From Gammaproteobacteria bacterium (GTDB lineage Bacteria > Pseudomonadota > Gammaproteobacteria > JABHGC01), in assembly GCA_027077805.1 (NCBI GenBank), contig JALWTS010000048.1, positions 49,491 through 113,490 of the forward strand: a stretch of 64,000 bases of DNA, read 5' to 3'. Shown here piece by piece: positions 17,453 through 26,247 of the stretch (within the stretch, counting starts at the first letter, position 1; every line of letters begins with the position of its first letter). The notes beneath the pieces were generated by a model. That model was not told the DNA's origin. It worked only from the letters and a program-made list of their open reading frames with translations, and did not search any database. The translations under genes were made by a program, and so were the position numbers.

Positions 17453-20038
17453 ATGATTCAACTGTTTAAAAAACGACTGATTACATTAATTTTATTTTTG
17501 TTTTCGGTATTAATTATTTTTGTCATTTTGAATAGTGTCTATTCAACCATACGTTGGAATATGAATGCCATTCAAAAAGTTGATAAGGAATTAAACAACA
17601 AATTAACCATTGCAGAAGCAATTTTGTTTAATGATTTGGATAAATTTCGAGATTTGTCGTTTATTATTCGTGAACAAAGTCTCAAATTTATTGAGTTATT
17701 AAACTATGACAACTATCGAGCAATTAATATTATTTTACAAACCATATCATCATTATACGATGTGGATTTGATTCTGTTTTTTGATGACAGTGATGAGCTG
17801 ATTTCATCCAATAAATTTCTAACTGAAGAAAATTCAGAACAATTGTACACTTCCTTATTTGAATCTGGAGAGAGTGAAGGTCGTTTGGAAAAGGTTTCGC
17901 CTTTAATGTTCAAATCGCAATATCCTAGGTATTATCAACACAATGCAAATCTACCCGCATTATGTTTTAAAACCGTTGTAAAGTTGTCTTATGACTCTGG
18001 TGATTTAGCCGGTCATGTGGTATTAGTAAAATTATTAAATGTCCGTAAAGATTTAATTCGAAAAATTGCCGCATTATCAGGTGCGGAAATCGTGTTTCGT
18101 GATTATGATAATCAATTGATTTTAACCAGTTTTCCAGAACCAGTTACTTTGTTATCAGAAGATATTTTAGAATATCAAGGCAAAACCTTTTTTATTAAGT
18201 TTCGAAATTTGAAAAATCGAGATGGTGAATCGGTTGTACAGTTAGCAACTGCCATTGATAGTCATTTATTTTTAGAACAAAAACGTCATTTGTTGATTAG
18301 CAACCTATTTCCTTTCTTAGTAACAGTCGTTATTTCACTCATATTGTTTTTGTTATTAAAAATCCGAATATTCGACAAAATCAATCAGTTGATTGATGTG
18401 TTAAGAGAAGTGAAACAAGGTAATTTGCAAGTACGAGTTCATTTAGGAGGCAAAAAAGCATTGCCACAACAAGATGAAATTAGCAATATGTTGTTTAATT
18501 TCAATACTATGATGGATAAATTAGAAGAATCTTATACTCAAAGCAATCAACATAGAGTGCAATTAGAAGAACTCAACCATCAACTGACTGATGAAATTTT
18601 AGAACGTAAACATATTGAAAATGCTTTACGTGATGCTAAAAAAGAAGCCGATGCCGCCAATCGTGCCAAATCAATTTTTTTAGCGAATATGTCGCATGAA
18701 ATTCGCACGCCATTAAATGCGATTTTAGGCTATGCCCAAATTTTACAACGAGATGCTTCCCTGGATAAAAACCAGCGTTCTGCTATTAATACCATTGAAC
18801 GCAGTGGGAATCATTTACTGGATTTAATTAATGATATTTTGGATATTTCCAAAATTGAGGCAGGTCGAGTGGAATTAAATTTAGTGGATTTTAATTTGAC
18901 GGATTTGTTGCGTGATATCGATGAGACCTTTAAGCTTAGGTGTCGGCAGAAAGATTTATATTGGCAAATTAAGGGAATTGAGGGTTACCCTAAAATTCCT
19001 GTGCATGGCGATCAAGGTAAGCTCAGACAAGTATTAATTAATTTATTAGGTAATGCGGTTAAATTTACCGATAAGGGCTCTGTTGTTTTAGACTTTAGCA
19101 AAGTGAGTGCAAATTATTACAAATTTGCGGTTAAAGACTCTGGTGCCGGGATTCCGCTTGCTGCTCAAAAAAGTATTTTTAATGCCTTTCAACAGGAGCA
19201 AGAGGGTTTAAAAAAAGGAGGGACAGGTTTAGGCTTAGCGATTTCTAAAAAGCAAATCGAATTAATGGGGGCTGAATTATTACTAGATTCCGTAGAAGGA
19301 CGGGGTGCTTGTTTTTATTTCACCTTAGAATTACCCCCCGCAAAAGAAGACATCGTTATCGTACAAGAACGTGAGACTAAAAAAATTATTGGTTTAGTCA
19401 AAGGCTGTTATGTTAAAGCCTTAGTCGTTGATGATAACCAAGTTAATCGGGATGTCTTAGCCAAGATTTTAACTGATGTCGGGGTGGAAGTGAGGGTTGC
19501 AGAAAGTGGTTATCGGGCATTGGATATTGTGAGTCAATACCATCCTAATATTGTATTTATGGATTACCGTATGCCTAAAATGGATGGGATTGAAACCATT
19601 GCTGAGTTGCAAAAAAGATTTGCCGCTTTGCCTATGAAAACAGTGATTGTTTCTGCTTCTGCGTTTCAGCATGAAAGTAAACGTTTTAAACAAGCAGGTT
19701 GTGATGGTTGGATTAGTAAACCATTTCATATTGAAGACGTTTACCGCATGATGGAATCCTTACTTGGCATTCGATACATTTATGAGGGGGATAGTGTCGA
19801 TAATGATAAGTCAGCCATTGATTTGTCAGCGATTTCAATCCCAGCTCAATTAGAGCAGCCATTAAAAGAATCGGCAGAGTTTTGTATGATTACTGACTTA
19901 GATGAGTTAATTCAACAATTAGTAGAACTTAATCAGAATCATGCAACGATCAAACTCGCCGAATATCTTAAAGAACTGACCGCTGATTATAATATGGATG
20001 AAGTATTAAAGGTTTTAGAGCAGGTGAATTATGAATAA
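17453..20038 (+). CDS. membrane hybrid sensor histidine kinase (Cache-like, HAMP, HisKA, HATPase, REC)
   Basis: 861 residues. Membrane helices at about 8-28 and 280-304 enclose a periplasmic sensor domain of roughly 250 residues, probably double-Cache-like. HAMP and coiled coil follow, then the H-box MSHEIRTPLNAILGY with H415, HATPase motifs (N-box LGNAVKFTD, G-box GGTGLGLAI) and a receiver with D704 (FMDYRMPKMDG). The last 120 residues look helical without a clear Hpt motif. It starts 14 bases after the rhodanese gene and its stop overlaps the next gene by 8 bases, so rhodanese, sensor and partner are one unit. Confidence 0.93.
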   Translation: MIQLFKKRLITLILFLFSVLIIFVILNSVYSTIRWNMNAIQKVDKELNNKLTIAEAILFNDLDKFRDLSFIIREQSLKFIELLNYDNYRAINIILQTISSLYDVDLILFFDDSDELISSNKFLTEENSEQLYTSLFESGESEGRLEKVSPLMFKSQYPRYYQHNANLPALCFKTVVKLSYDSGDLAGHVVLVKLLNVRKDLIRKIAALSGAEIVFRDYDNQLILTSFPEPVTLLSEDILEYQGKTFFIKFRNLKNRDGESVVQLATAIDSHLFLEQKRHLLISNLFPFLVTVVISLILFLLLKIRIFDKINQLIDVLREVKQGNLQVRVHLGGKKALPQQDEISNMLFNFNTMMDKLEESYTQSNQHRVQLEELNHQLTDEILERKHIENALRDAKKEADAANRAKSIFLANMSHEIRTPLNAILGYAQILQRDASLDKNQRSAINTIERSGNHLLDLINDILDISKIEAGRVELNLVDFNLTDLLRDIDETFKLRCRQKDLYWQIKGIEGYPKIPVHGDQGKLRQVLINLLGNAVKFTDKGSVVLDFSKVSANYYKFAVKDSGAGIPLAAQKSIFNAFQQEQEGLKKGGTGLGLAISKKQIELMGAELLLDSVEGRGACFYFTLELPPAKEDIVIVQERETKKIIGLVKGCYVKALVVDDNQVNRDVLAKILTDVGVEVRVAESGYRALDIVSQYHPNIVFMDYRMPKMDGIETIAELQKRFAALPMKTVIVSASAFQHESKRFKQAGCDGWISKPFHIEDVYRMMESLLGIRYIYEGDSVDNDKSAIDLSAISIPAQLEQPLKESAEFCMITDLDELIQQLVELNQNHATIKLAEYLKELTADYNMDEVLKVLEQVNYE

Positions 20039-21122
20039 TCATAATCAATGTTTATTTAAATTGGATGAAATGAAGGTATTATTAGTGGATGATACCCCTG
20101 CTAATATTGATGTTTTAAGTAAAACCTTGGCTCCTGAAGGTTACAAACTTGCCATTGCTCAAGATGGGGGAAAAGCACTAAAAATTGCCTCGCATTTTCA
20201 ACCAAATTTAATTTTATTAGATGTTATGATGCCGGGAATGGATGGCTATGAAACTTGTCAAAAATTAAAACAGCAAGCCATGACTAGAAATATTCCTGTG
20301 ATTTTTATTACGGCAAAAACTGAAACGGAAGATATTATTAAAGGATTTCAAAGTGGTGGGGTCGATTATATGACCAAACCTTTTCGCCAAGAAGAGGTTT
20401 GTGTGCGGGTGAGAACTCATTTGCAATTACAAGCCAGTTTACAAAATTTAATGGAACTCAATGAACAAAAAAATCATTTACTGGGCTTGTTCGCGCATGA
20501 TTTGCGTAATCCTTTAAGTGGTTTATTAGGACAAACGGAAATGATATTAGATGAGTTAGTCTCCCCTGAAGAACAGCAGGATTGCCTGAAGGTTATGCGT
20601 TCTGCTTGTCATGATATGTTAAATTTAGTGGATAATGTGTTAAATGTTTCTGCGATTGAACAGGGAAGTTTATTATTATCAACCCAAAGGGTAGCGTTTG
20701 ATGAGTTATTGGAAAATAGGGTTTGGATTAATCATTTTCTTGCGGAAAAACAACAGATAACCATTAAGTATGAGCATAAATCTTTACCGATGATTGTCTG
20801 TGATGAAAAGCGTATCACTCAGGTAGTTGATAATTTACTGGTGCAGGCAATTAAGTCTGCCTCAACAATGACGACTATTTTTATCAAGGTATGGCAAGAA
20901 AATAGTCGCCTTTGCTTATCCATTAAAAATCAGGGGCAAGGTTTATCGGATGAACAGCAACAAATGTTATTTTCTTGTCCACATAGCCAACAACAAAGCC
21001 AGACTACTCAACTAGGCTTGCTGATTGCTAAAAAAGTTGTTGAGCGTCATTGTGGACAATTAGTCGTTGATAGTCAACTTGGCGTAGGAACAGAATTTCG
21101 GTTGTTTTTACCCATGAAATAA
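20031..21122 (+). CDS. soluble response-regulator/histidine-kinase protein (REC-HisKA-HATPase)
   Basis: A receiver at residues 14-130 (D64 in LLDVMMPGMDG, K in TKPF) is followed by a dimerisation helix pair with H156 in FAHDLRNPLSGLLG and a C-terminal HATPase domain ending in HCGQLVVDS and GTEFRLFLP. The ATPase motifs are weaker than in its neighbour (SIKNQGQGLS for the G1 box). No membrane segment. It probably takes phosphate from the preceding hybrid kinase. No DNA-binding output domain is encoded beside it. Confidence 0.92.
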   Translation: MNNHNQCLFKLDEMKVLLVDDTPANIDVLSKTLAPEGYKLAIAQDGGKALKIASHFQPNLILLDVMMPGMDGYETCQKLKQQAMTRNIPVIFITAKTETEDIIKGFQSGGVDYMTKPFRQEEVCVRVRTHLQLQASLQNLMELNEQKNHLLGLFAHDLRNPLSGLLGQTEMILDELVSPEEQQDCLKVMRSACHDMLNLVDNVLNVSAIEQGSLLLSTQRVAFDELLENRVWINHFLAEKQQITIKYEHKSLPMIVCDEKRITQVVDNLLVQAIKSASTMTTIFIKVWQENSRLCLSIKNQGQGLSDEQQQMLFSCPHSQQQSQTTQLGLLIAKKVVERHCGQLVVDSQLGVGTEFRLFLPMK

Positions 21123-21140
21123 TGCATAGAGAGGGTCATT

Positions 21141-22622
21141 ATGTTTAAAATAGTCCTAACAGGCGTTCTGTTATTTGTTTGCTATGACGGCAACGCAAGT
21201 GTCATTGCTTGTAAACAATTTTATCAGCAACTTGATGATACGGTAAAAAAAGAACAAGTGCTTGATAATCAGTTTGCTAGAATTAAAAACTTTCCTTATT
21301 TACGAGTGAATCGGTTTTGGGCCTCATTTGCGAAAGAGGATTTATCTGCGTCACAGTTTGATTTTTGGTTACAGCAACTGCAAGCATTAGCAATGCAAGC
21401 ATGGCAGATTGAGTATGCCAATTTACCCATTGAACGCCAATATCGAATACGCCAACAGTTACCCGCCTTTGCTAAACAACATAATTTAACAGTGATTGCG
21501 ACATTAGAACAATGCAGTCAGTTATTAAAACAAGCCGATTTTGAAGAACAGGACAAACGCCAGTTATTGCAACAACAAGCGATTGTGCCAGATGTTTATT
21601 CCACCCAAAAACGGGTCTTAGGCTTACATGAAATCACTAAATATGGGATTCATATTGCGATTGGACGCAAATACAAAGTATTATCAAAACCTTACCAAAT
21701 GCCATTGGAAGAAGTGCCGGTGAGTGGCAAACTCATTCGTTATGATCATCGTCTTGCTAACACCTTGCGACTTAATGCGAATCAAGTGTCTGCTATTTTA
21801 GCACAGTCCAGCCAGAATCCATTGGCAGTTCCTCAGCCTAACAGTAAAGATTTAAACGACTTATTTATGACTTTTGCACCAGTTTGGGAAGTGGATACGG
21901 TATTTGATAAGGATGATCGCATTGGGACACCCTTTTGGTCAGAGGTGGATAACTTACCCGATGTGAATGTAAGTAAGCCTAAAGTTTACCAACTGCTTTC
22001 TTATACTCGCTTCCAACAACAGATATTGTTACAGTTAAATTATCTGGTATGGTTTCCAGGAAATACTTTGAAAAAGAAACTGATTGACTTAGAAGGGGGG
22101 CGTATGTCAGGTGTCATATGGCGAGTAACCTTAGCTCCTAATGGCAAACCTTTGGTTTATGATACCATTCATCAATGTGGTTGTTTTCATATGTTTTACC
22201 CTAGCAAGGTATTGACAGCCCTACCACCAACTGACGATATTGGGGAATTAGGATTAGCCCCACAACAAGATACGGATTTTGCGGATAACGCTCGTTTAGT
22301 ATTACGCATTGCATATCGAACGCATTATGTTGATTATGTTTATGAATATAAACCAAGAGACGTCGAAACGGTTTATTATCAATTTGCTGATTATAAGCAA
22401 CTCCGTTCACTGCCCTATATTGCTGGACGGCGTAGTTTATTTCGAGCCAAAGACGGGGTCGTGGAAGGGTCGGAACGATTAATGGATTGGGTGATGTGGC
22501 CGATGGGCGTAACAGAATTAGGTGCGATGCGTCAATGGGGAATGCATGCCACAGCATTTACAGGCAAACGTCATTTTGATGAAGCGAGACTAATGGAACG
22601 TTATTATATTTGGAATAAATAG
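21141..22622 (+). CDS. conserved exported protein, function unknown
   Basis: 493 residues with a signal peptide (MFKIVLTGVLLFVCYDGNAS). No catalytic motif that I recognise. Notable blocks are TIHQCGCFHMFYP (Cys-Gly-Cys-x-His, a possible metal or haem site), WPMGVTELGAMRQWGMHATAF and the C-terminal HFDEARLMERYY. Proteins with this C-terminus occur in many gammaproteobacteria as hypotheticals. It follows the two-component genes by 18 bases and ends the plus-strand run that begins at hemN. Confidence 0.75.
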   Translation: MFKIVLTGVLLFVCYDGNASVIACKQFYQQLDDTVKKEQVLDNQFARIKNFPYLRVNRFWASFAKEDLSASQFDFWLQQLQALAMQAWQIEYANLPIERQYRIRQQLPAFAKQHNLTVIATLEQCSQLLKQADFEEQDKRQLLQQQAIVPDVYSTQKRVLGLHEITKYGIHIAIGRKYKVLSKPYQMPLEEVPVSGKLIRYDHRLANTLRLNANQVSAILAQSSQNPLAVPQPNSKDLNDLFMTFAPVWEVDTVFDKDDRIGTPFWSEVDNLPDVNVSKPKVYQLLSYTRFQQQILLQLNYLVWFPGNTLKKKLIDLEGGRMSGVIWRVTLAPNGKPLVYDTIHQCGCFHMFYPSKVLTALPPTDDIGELGLAPQQDTDFADNARLVLRIAYRTHYVDYVYEYKPRDVETVYYQFADYKQLRSLPYIAGRRSLFRAKDGVVEGSERLMDWVMWPMGVTELGAMRQWGMHATAFTGKRHFDEARLMERYYIWNK

Positions 22623-22627
22623 ATTTG

Positions 22628-23512
22628 TTATAATTCACTGAGTAACTTTTGTATCATGGTCTTTGCTTGGGATAAATACCCTGCCCCGAAAAGATTAAAG
22701 TGGTTAAGAATATGATAAAGGTTGTATAGGGTTTTACGGCTTTGATAACCACTGTCTAGTGGCCATACGTCATTATAAGCGTGATAAAATTTGGGAGAAA
22801 AACCACCAAATAATTCCGTCATTGCAATATCGGTTTCTCTATCACCAAAATAAACAGCAGGATCAAAAATGACAGGTTGCCCTGTGTGGTCATAAGCATA
22901 ATTACCGCCCCATAGATCACCATGTAGTAATGAGGCAGATGCTTGGTAATCACTAAAAAATTGCTTTAAATTCGCAAGTAATTTATTTGCTAATTTCATG
23001 GTATGAGAATCCGCCCCATTTTTTTGGGCTAATTTTAATTGATAGCCTAAACGGTAGTGTTGCCAAAAGTCAATCCAATTTTCTGTTAGCGTATTGATTT
23101 GTGGTGTCGAGCCGATAGTATTATCCTGTTGCCAACCAAATTGTGATTGTAAAGTTTGGTGCATTTGTGCGAGTTGTTGACCGAGCAGTTCTGAACCTTC
23201 TTGCTTTCTGCTTGCTGATAATTCTAAATATTGCATGACAATATAAGCATAACTACCCGCAATGCCGGTACAAATTGCTTTGGGTACTTTTATGGTTTGA
23301 CTATTCGCAATCGCTAATAAGCCTTGATATTCTGCTTCAAACATTGCTAATTGATCAGCTTGGTTAAGTTTGATAAAATAACAGTGCTTGCTATTACTAA
23401 TTTTATAGGCGGTGTTAATACAACCGCCACCAATGGCTTGTTTGTAGGTAATGCGAAAATTTTGATGAGTGTGAGATGAAATCTTATTTTCAATAATTTG
23501 CCAATAATCCAT
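22628..23512 (-). CDS. fructosamine kinase family protein (FN3K/YniA-like)
   Basis: APH-fold small-molecule kinase. K48 (YFIKL) is the ATP Lys; catalytic loop LLHGDLWGGN gives D199 and N204; the metal Asp is D217 in VIFDPAVYFGDRETD, the diagnostic FN3K block. At 294 aa the length is normal. These enzymes phosphorylate ketosamines on glycated proteins, starting deglycation. The convergent plus-strand unknown gene ends 5 bases away. Confidence 0.93.
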   Translation of the reverse strand: MDYWQIIENKISSHTHQNFRITYKQAIGGGCINTAYKISNSKHCYFIKLNQADQLAMFEAEYQGLLAIANSQTIKVPKAICTGIAGSYAYIVMQYLELSASRKQEGSELLGQQLAQMHQTLQSQFGWQQDNTIGSTPQINTLTENWIDFWQHYRLGYQLKLAQKNGADSHTMKLANKLLANLKQFFSDYQASASLLHGDLWGGNYAYDHTGQPVIFDPAVYFGDRETDIAMTELFGGFSPKFYHAYNDVWPLDSGYQSRKTLYNLYHILNHFNLFGAGYLSQAKTMIQKLLSEL

Positions 23513-23515
23513 TTT

Positions 23516-23546
23516 TTTACCTTAAAATATCACAATAGGCTATAAT
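23516..23546 (+). promoter_or_regulatory. promoter of the engB-linked small RNA candidate
   Basis: A perfect TATAAT at 23541-23546 has TTTACC (4 of 6) at 23516-23521 with a 19-base spacer. The shift TTACCT gives 18 bases. It points away from the fructosamine-kinase gene, towards the terminator at 23654. Confidence 0.5.
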
Positions 23547-23551
23547 ATAAT

Positions 23552-23691
23552 TATGTTGAACTTTATTAGAGTTTTTTACTCCAATAGTTTAATGTTAGGT
23601 TTGTTTTTCCCCGAGCAAGCCGAATCTCCTAATCTTCTGGTTAGGTTAATTAGCCCTGACAATCATCCCCAATATTGTCAGGGTTTTTTTT
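23552..23691 (+). ncRNA. putative small RNA convergent with engB
   Basis: A TATAAT promoter and a strong rho-independent terminator bracket about 140 bases on the plus strand that hold no convincing gene. The terminator stem overlaps the last codons of engB on the opposite strand. In E. coli the Spot 42 gene, and in Pseudomonas ErsA, sit beside engB and converge with it, so the position is suggestive. I see no sequence match to Spot 42. Confidence 0.5.
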
Positions 23692-24303
23692 GTTATCCTG
23701 ACCATTATGACCTAGTTCAAACCAATGATCTAAAACATTATGAGCTTGTTCAACGCCAATGCAGCGATGAGCTGAAAATAGTTGACAACTAAATTCAGAA
23801 TAATCATTTAATTGTTGTTGTACTTGTTGTTGTATCATTTTCGCTTTGCCAGATTTTAGTTTATCCGCTTTGGTGAGTAAAATATGGGTTTTTAATTGGG
23901 CTTGTTGTAGCCAGTCAATTAATTGCCAATCCAATTCCGTTAGAGGGTGGCGGCTATCCATTAACAAAATCAATCCTTGTAATGCTTGTCGTTGCTGTAA
24001 ATAGTCGCTCATATGGATTTGCCATTGTTGCTTAATATTTTGGGAAACTTTCGCATAGCCATAACCTGGAAGATCGACTAAACGTCTTTGTGGGTCTATC
24101 TGAAAAAAAACTAATTGTTGGGTTCTTCCGGGTGTTTTGCTGGTACGAGCTAAGGATTTTTGCTTAGTAATACGATTGATAGCACTAGATTTGCCTGCAT
24201 TAGAGCGACCTGCAAAAGCAATTTCCCAGCCACTATCTTTAGGAGCGGTTATCAGTGAAGGGTTGCTAGACAAAAATTTGGCCTGATAATATAAAGGATT
24301 CAT
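23650..24303 (-). CDS. engB: ribosome biogenesis GTPase EngB (YsxC/YihA)
   Basis: GTPase needed for 50S subunit assembly. P-loop GRSNAGKSS, G2 region KTPGRTQQL, G3 DLPGYGYAKV and G4 TKAD are all present. I chose the ATG at 24303 (MNPLYYQAKF, 217 aa), the normal family start; the frame stays open upstream to 24522 but would run over the cytochrome gene and its promoter. The C-terminal tail (GQDNKKNPDNIGDDCQG) is overlapped by the opposite-strand terminator. Confidence 0.95.
   Translation of the reverse strand: MNPLYYQAKFLSSNPSLITAPKDSGWEIAFAGRSNAGKSSAINRITKQKSLARTSKTPGRTQQLVFFQIDPQRRLVDLPGYGYAKVSQNIKQQWQIHMSDYLQQRQALQGLILLMDSRHPLTELDWQLIDWLQQAQLKTHILLTKADKLKSGKAKMIQQQVQQQLNDYSEFSCQLFSAHRCIGVEQAHNVLDHWFELGHNGQDNKKNPDNIGDDCQG
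23654..23691 (+). terminator. strong plus-strand rho-independent terminator
   Basis: CCCTGACAAT (23654-23663) pairs with ATTGTCAGGG (23674-23683), followed by eight T. It lies inside the 3' end of engB, on the other strand. Confidence 0.85.
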
Positions 24304-24338
24304 TTTTTCGAAAATTCCGTTAAAACTTAAGATAATTT

Positions 24339-24347
24339 TGCTATAAT
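24339..24347 (+). promoter_or_regulatory. extended -10 promoter of the cytochrome c gene
   Basis: TGC directly before TATAAT (24342-24347) gives an extended -10 element about 40 bases before the start codon. The -35 region is poor. Confidence 0.55.
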
Positions 24348-24385
24348 ACTCTGCACATATCAATAACTGACTAGGAGATAATAAC

Positions 24386-24694
24386 ATGAAAAAATTATTT
24401 GTATTAGCAATGGTAGGCTTATGGTTAAGCTCAGGTGCGGTATTAGCCGCTGATGCGGATGCGGGTAAAGCAAAATCTGGTGTTTGTGCGGGTTGCCATG
24501 GTGCGAATGGCATGAGTGTCATTCCAGGTTATCCAAATTTAGCGGGACAAAACGAAATGTATCTTGCAAAACAATTAAAAGCATTTAAAAGTGGTGCGCG
24601 TAAAAATCCAATTATGACAGGTATTGTCGCCGCATTAAGCGATGAAGATATGGATAATTTAGCGGCTTATTATGCCAGCTTAGCTTGTAAGTAA
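24386..24694 (+). CDS. periplasmic monohaem cytochrome c (c553/c5-like)
   Basis: 102-residue precursor with a signal peptide cleaved after VLAADA, one haem motif CAGCH (residues 34-38) and a likely Met ligand in NPIMTG. The block [12 protein letters not shown] and the ending NLAAYYASL are typical of small cytochromes of the c4/c553 type, which carry electrons to terminal oxidases. AGGAGA precedes the ATG. With the dihaem cytochrome just downstream it is a candidate donor to the cbb3 oxidase. Confidence 0.93.
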   Translation: MKKLFVLAMVGLWLSSGAVLAADADAGKAKSGVCAGCHGANGMSVIPGYPNLAGQNEMYLAKQLKAFKSGARKNPIMTGIVAALSDEDMDNLAAYYASLACK

Positions 24695-24716
24695 TCAATC
24701 GTAATATAATAGTTTC

Positions 24717-24739
24717 ACTCCCCGTTTAGGGGAGTTTTT
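24717..24739 (+). terminator. rho-independent terminator after cytochrome c gene
   Basis: ACTCCCC and GGGGAGT form a 7-bp stem (24717-24723, 24729-24735) with loop GTTTA, then TTTTT. Confidence 0.85.
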
Positions 24740-24756
24740 AGTATAAGGAGATAAAG

Positions 24757-25365
24757 GTGAAAATAAAACTATCATGGATATTGATATTATGTGGTTTCAT
24801 CGCAAGCTCGAATGCAATAGCCAAAGGTGATATCCAAGCAGGTAAAACGAAATCAGCCAGTTGTGCCGCCTGTCATGGGGCAGATGGCAATAGTCGTAAT
24901 CCTATCTGGCCAAAATTATCAGGACAGCACGCCTCATATTTAAGCAAGCAATTACAAGATTTTAAAGCACAAAAACGTAACAATCCAACTATGATGGGAA
25001 TGGCAATGCCGTTATCCGATCGAGACATTGCTGATTTATCCGCTTATTTTTCACAACAAAAACAGACAGTGGGTGCGGTGGATGAAGATTTGCTAACGGT
25101 CGGTGAGGCATTATATCGTGGTGGTGATAAAGACGCAGGGATTCCTGCTTGTATGGCATGTCATGGTCCTTCAGGTGTTGGTAATCCTAGTGCTGCTTAT
25201 CCTATGGTGAGCGGGCAACATGCGGCTTATGTTGAAAAAACCTTAAAAGATTTTCGTAGTGGCACTCGGGCAAATGATAGAAATCGAATGATGCAAGATA
25301 TTGCGAAAAAAATGACAGATGCACAAATTAAGGCAGTAGCGTCCTATGTGCAAGGTTTACAATAA
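24757..25365 (+). CDS. dihaem cytochrome c4-type protein
   Basis: 202-residue precursor: signal peptide to about residue 22, then two similar monohaem lobes with CAACH (36-40) and CMACH (132-136), each followed by a Met-containing strand (NPTMMGMAMPLS; NRMMQDIAKKMT). This internal duplication is the cytochrome c4 plan, a periplasmic carrier between the bc1 complex and oxidases. It starts at GTG with AAGGAGA upstream. Terminators flank it on both sides, so it is a single-gene unit or fed by read-through. Confidence 0.94.
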   Translation: MKIKLSWILILCGFIASSNAIAKGDIQAGKTKSASCAACHGADGNSRNPIWPKLSGQHASYLSKQLQDFKAQKRNNPTMMGMAMPLSDRDIADLSAYFSQQKQTVGAVDEDLLTVGEALYRGGDKDAGIPACMACHGPSGVGNPSAAYPMVSGQHAAYVEKTLKDFRSGTRANDRNRMMQDIAKKMTDAQIKAVASYVQGLQ

Positions 25366-25371
25366 TGTTGA

Positions 25372-25404
25372 TACCCTAAGTAATCACTTAGGGTATTTTT
25401 TTTT
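25372..25404 (+). terminator. rho-independent terminator after cytochrome c4 gene
   Basis: TACCCTAAGT pairs with ACTTAGGGTA (25372-25381, 25386-25395) around AATC, followed by nine T. Confidence 0.9.
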
Positions 25405-25426
25405 AATATAAGGTTAGGTTGTAGTG

Positions 25427-26158
25427 ATGAAGAAAATATTGATATTAGCTTGTTTGTGGTTAGCTTATTTAGGTTTAGCGATTGCGGGGGATGATTGGGA
25501 GATCACGGAAGGGTTTCAATATGAAGTCTTAAGCCCAGCCCAAGCAACCCGAGTAAACGCTGATCAAATCGAAGTGGTGGAATTATTTTGGTATGGTTGT
25601 CCTCATTGTTATCGGTTTGAACCTTATCTACACCATTGGTTACCTACAAAACCTGACAATGTCAAATTTGTACGAATCCCCGCAATTTTTAGCCAAGGTT
25701 GGATTATTCATGCCCGTTTATTTTATACCATGCAACTCTTGGGTATTCAAACGCAATTGCATTCGGAAGTATTTGATACTATTCATAAAACTAGTAATAA
25801 ATTAATGAAACGTCAACAAATTGAAGCATTTTTAGCCAGCAAAGGGATTGATAAAAAGACTTTTGATAAAGTTTTTGATTCCTTTGGGGTAGAAAGTTTA
25901 ACTCGTCAAGCCCATGTCATGACAGGACGTTATGGTATTACCGGTGTGCCTTCCATTATTGTTAATGGGAAATACCGTACAGATGCACCAATGGCAGGTG
26001 GTTTTGATAAATTGCTAAAAGTAGTGGATTTCTTAATTGAGAAAGAGAGCAAAGCCCTTGCTTCAACATCGCTTGAATCAACAGAATCAAAAGCACTAAA
26101 AGGATCTAAAGAACCTGAAACACTCGATACTGGAAACAATAAAAATACAGGTAAGTAA
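25427..26158 (+). CDS. dsbA: thiol:disulfide interchange protein, DsbA family
   Basis: Periplasmic oxidase: signal peptide (to about LAIAG), thioredoxin fold with CPHC (FWYGCPHCYRFEPY, cysteines near 58 and 61) and the cis-Pro loop TGVPSIIVNG. About 244 residues with an unusual low-complexity C-terminal tail (Ser, Lys, Glu, Thr; from about 205). That tail reads across a stretch whose other frame encodes an endonuclease-like fragment, suggesting the end was acquired by deletion of a following gene. GTG 3 bases upstream could also start it. Cytochrome c genes nearby fit a role in periplasmic thiol chemistry. Confidence 0.92.
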   Translation: MKKILILACLWLAYLGLAIAGDDWEITEGFQYEVLSPAQATRVNADQIEVVELFWYGCPHCYRFEPYLHHWLPTKPDNVKFVRIPAIFSQGWIIHARLFYTMQLLGIQTQLHSEVFDTIHKTSNKLMKRQQIEAFLASKGIDKKTFDKVFDSFGVESLTRQAHVMTGRYGITGVPSIIVNGKYRTDAPMAGGFDKLLKVVDFLIEKESKALASTSLESTESKALKGSKEPETLDTGNNKNTGK

Positions 26159-26159
26159 T

Positions 26160-26237
26160 TTGGACGAATGTCAACCAAGTTGGTATCCTATTTCTGATCA
26201 TTTCCCATTGCGGTTGAAGTTGAAGTACCCGAATTAG
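26160..26237 (+). pseudogene. possible remnant of an endonuclease/exonuclease/phosphatase gene
   Basis: Just after the dsbA stop the frame starting at 26160 reads LDECQPSWYPISDHFPLRLK to a TAG at 26235. SDHFPLRLKL matches the C-terminal SDH-[FYLR]-P catalytic motif of the endonuclease/exonuclease/phosphatase family. The rest of the domain is missing. The frame extends upstream over the dsbA tail only to 26097. It is a short match, so chance remains possible. Confidence 0.4.
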
Positions 26238-26247
26238 TGGCAATGCT

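Noticed and set aside
22201..22557. A 118-codon minus-strand frame inside the exported unknown gene
   Set aside because: Fully contained in a well-formed signal-peptide gene on the other strand; no features of its own.
23553..23792. A 79-codon plus-strand frame over the sRNA candidate and the engB 3' end
   Set aside because: It crosses a strong terminator and has no ribosome site or recognisable protein pattern.
24304..24522. Upstream extension of engB to 24522
   Set aside because: The extra 73 codons run antisense to the cytochrome gene and its promoter and are absent from the usual EngB start.
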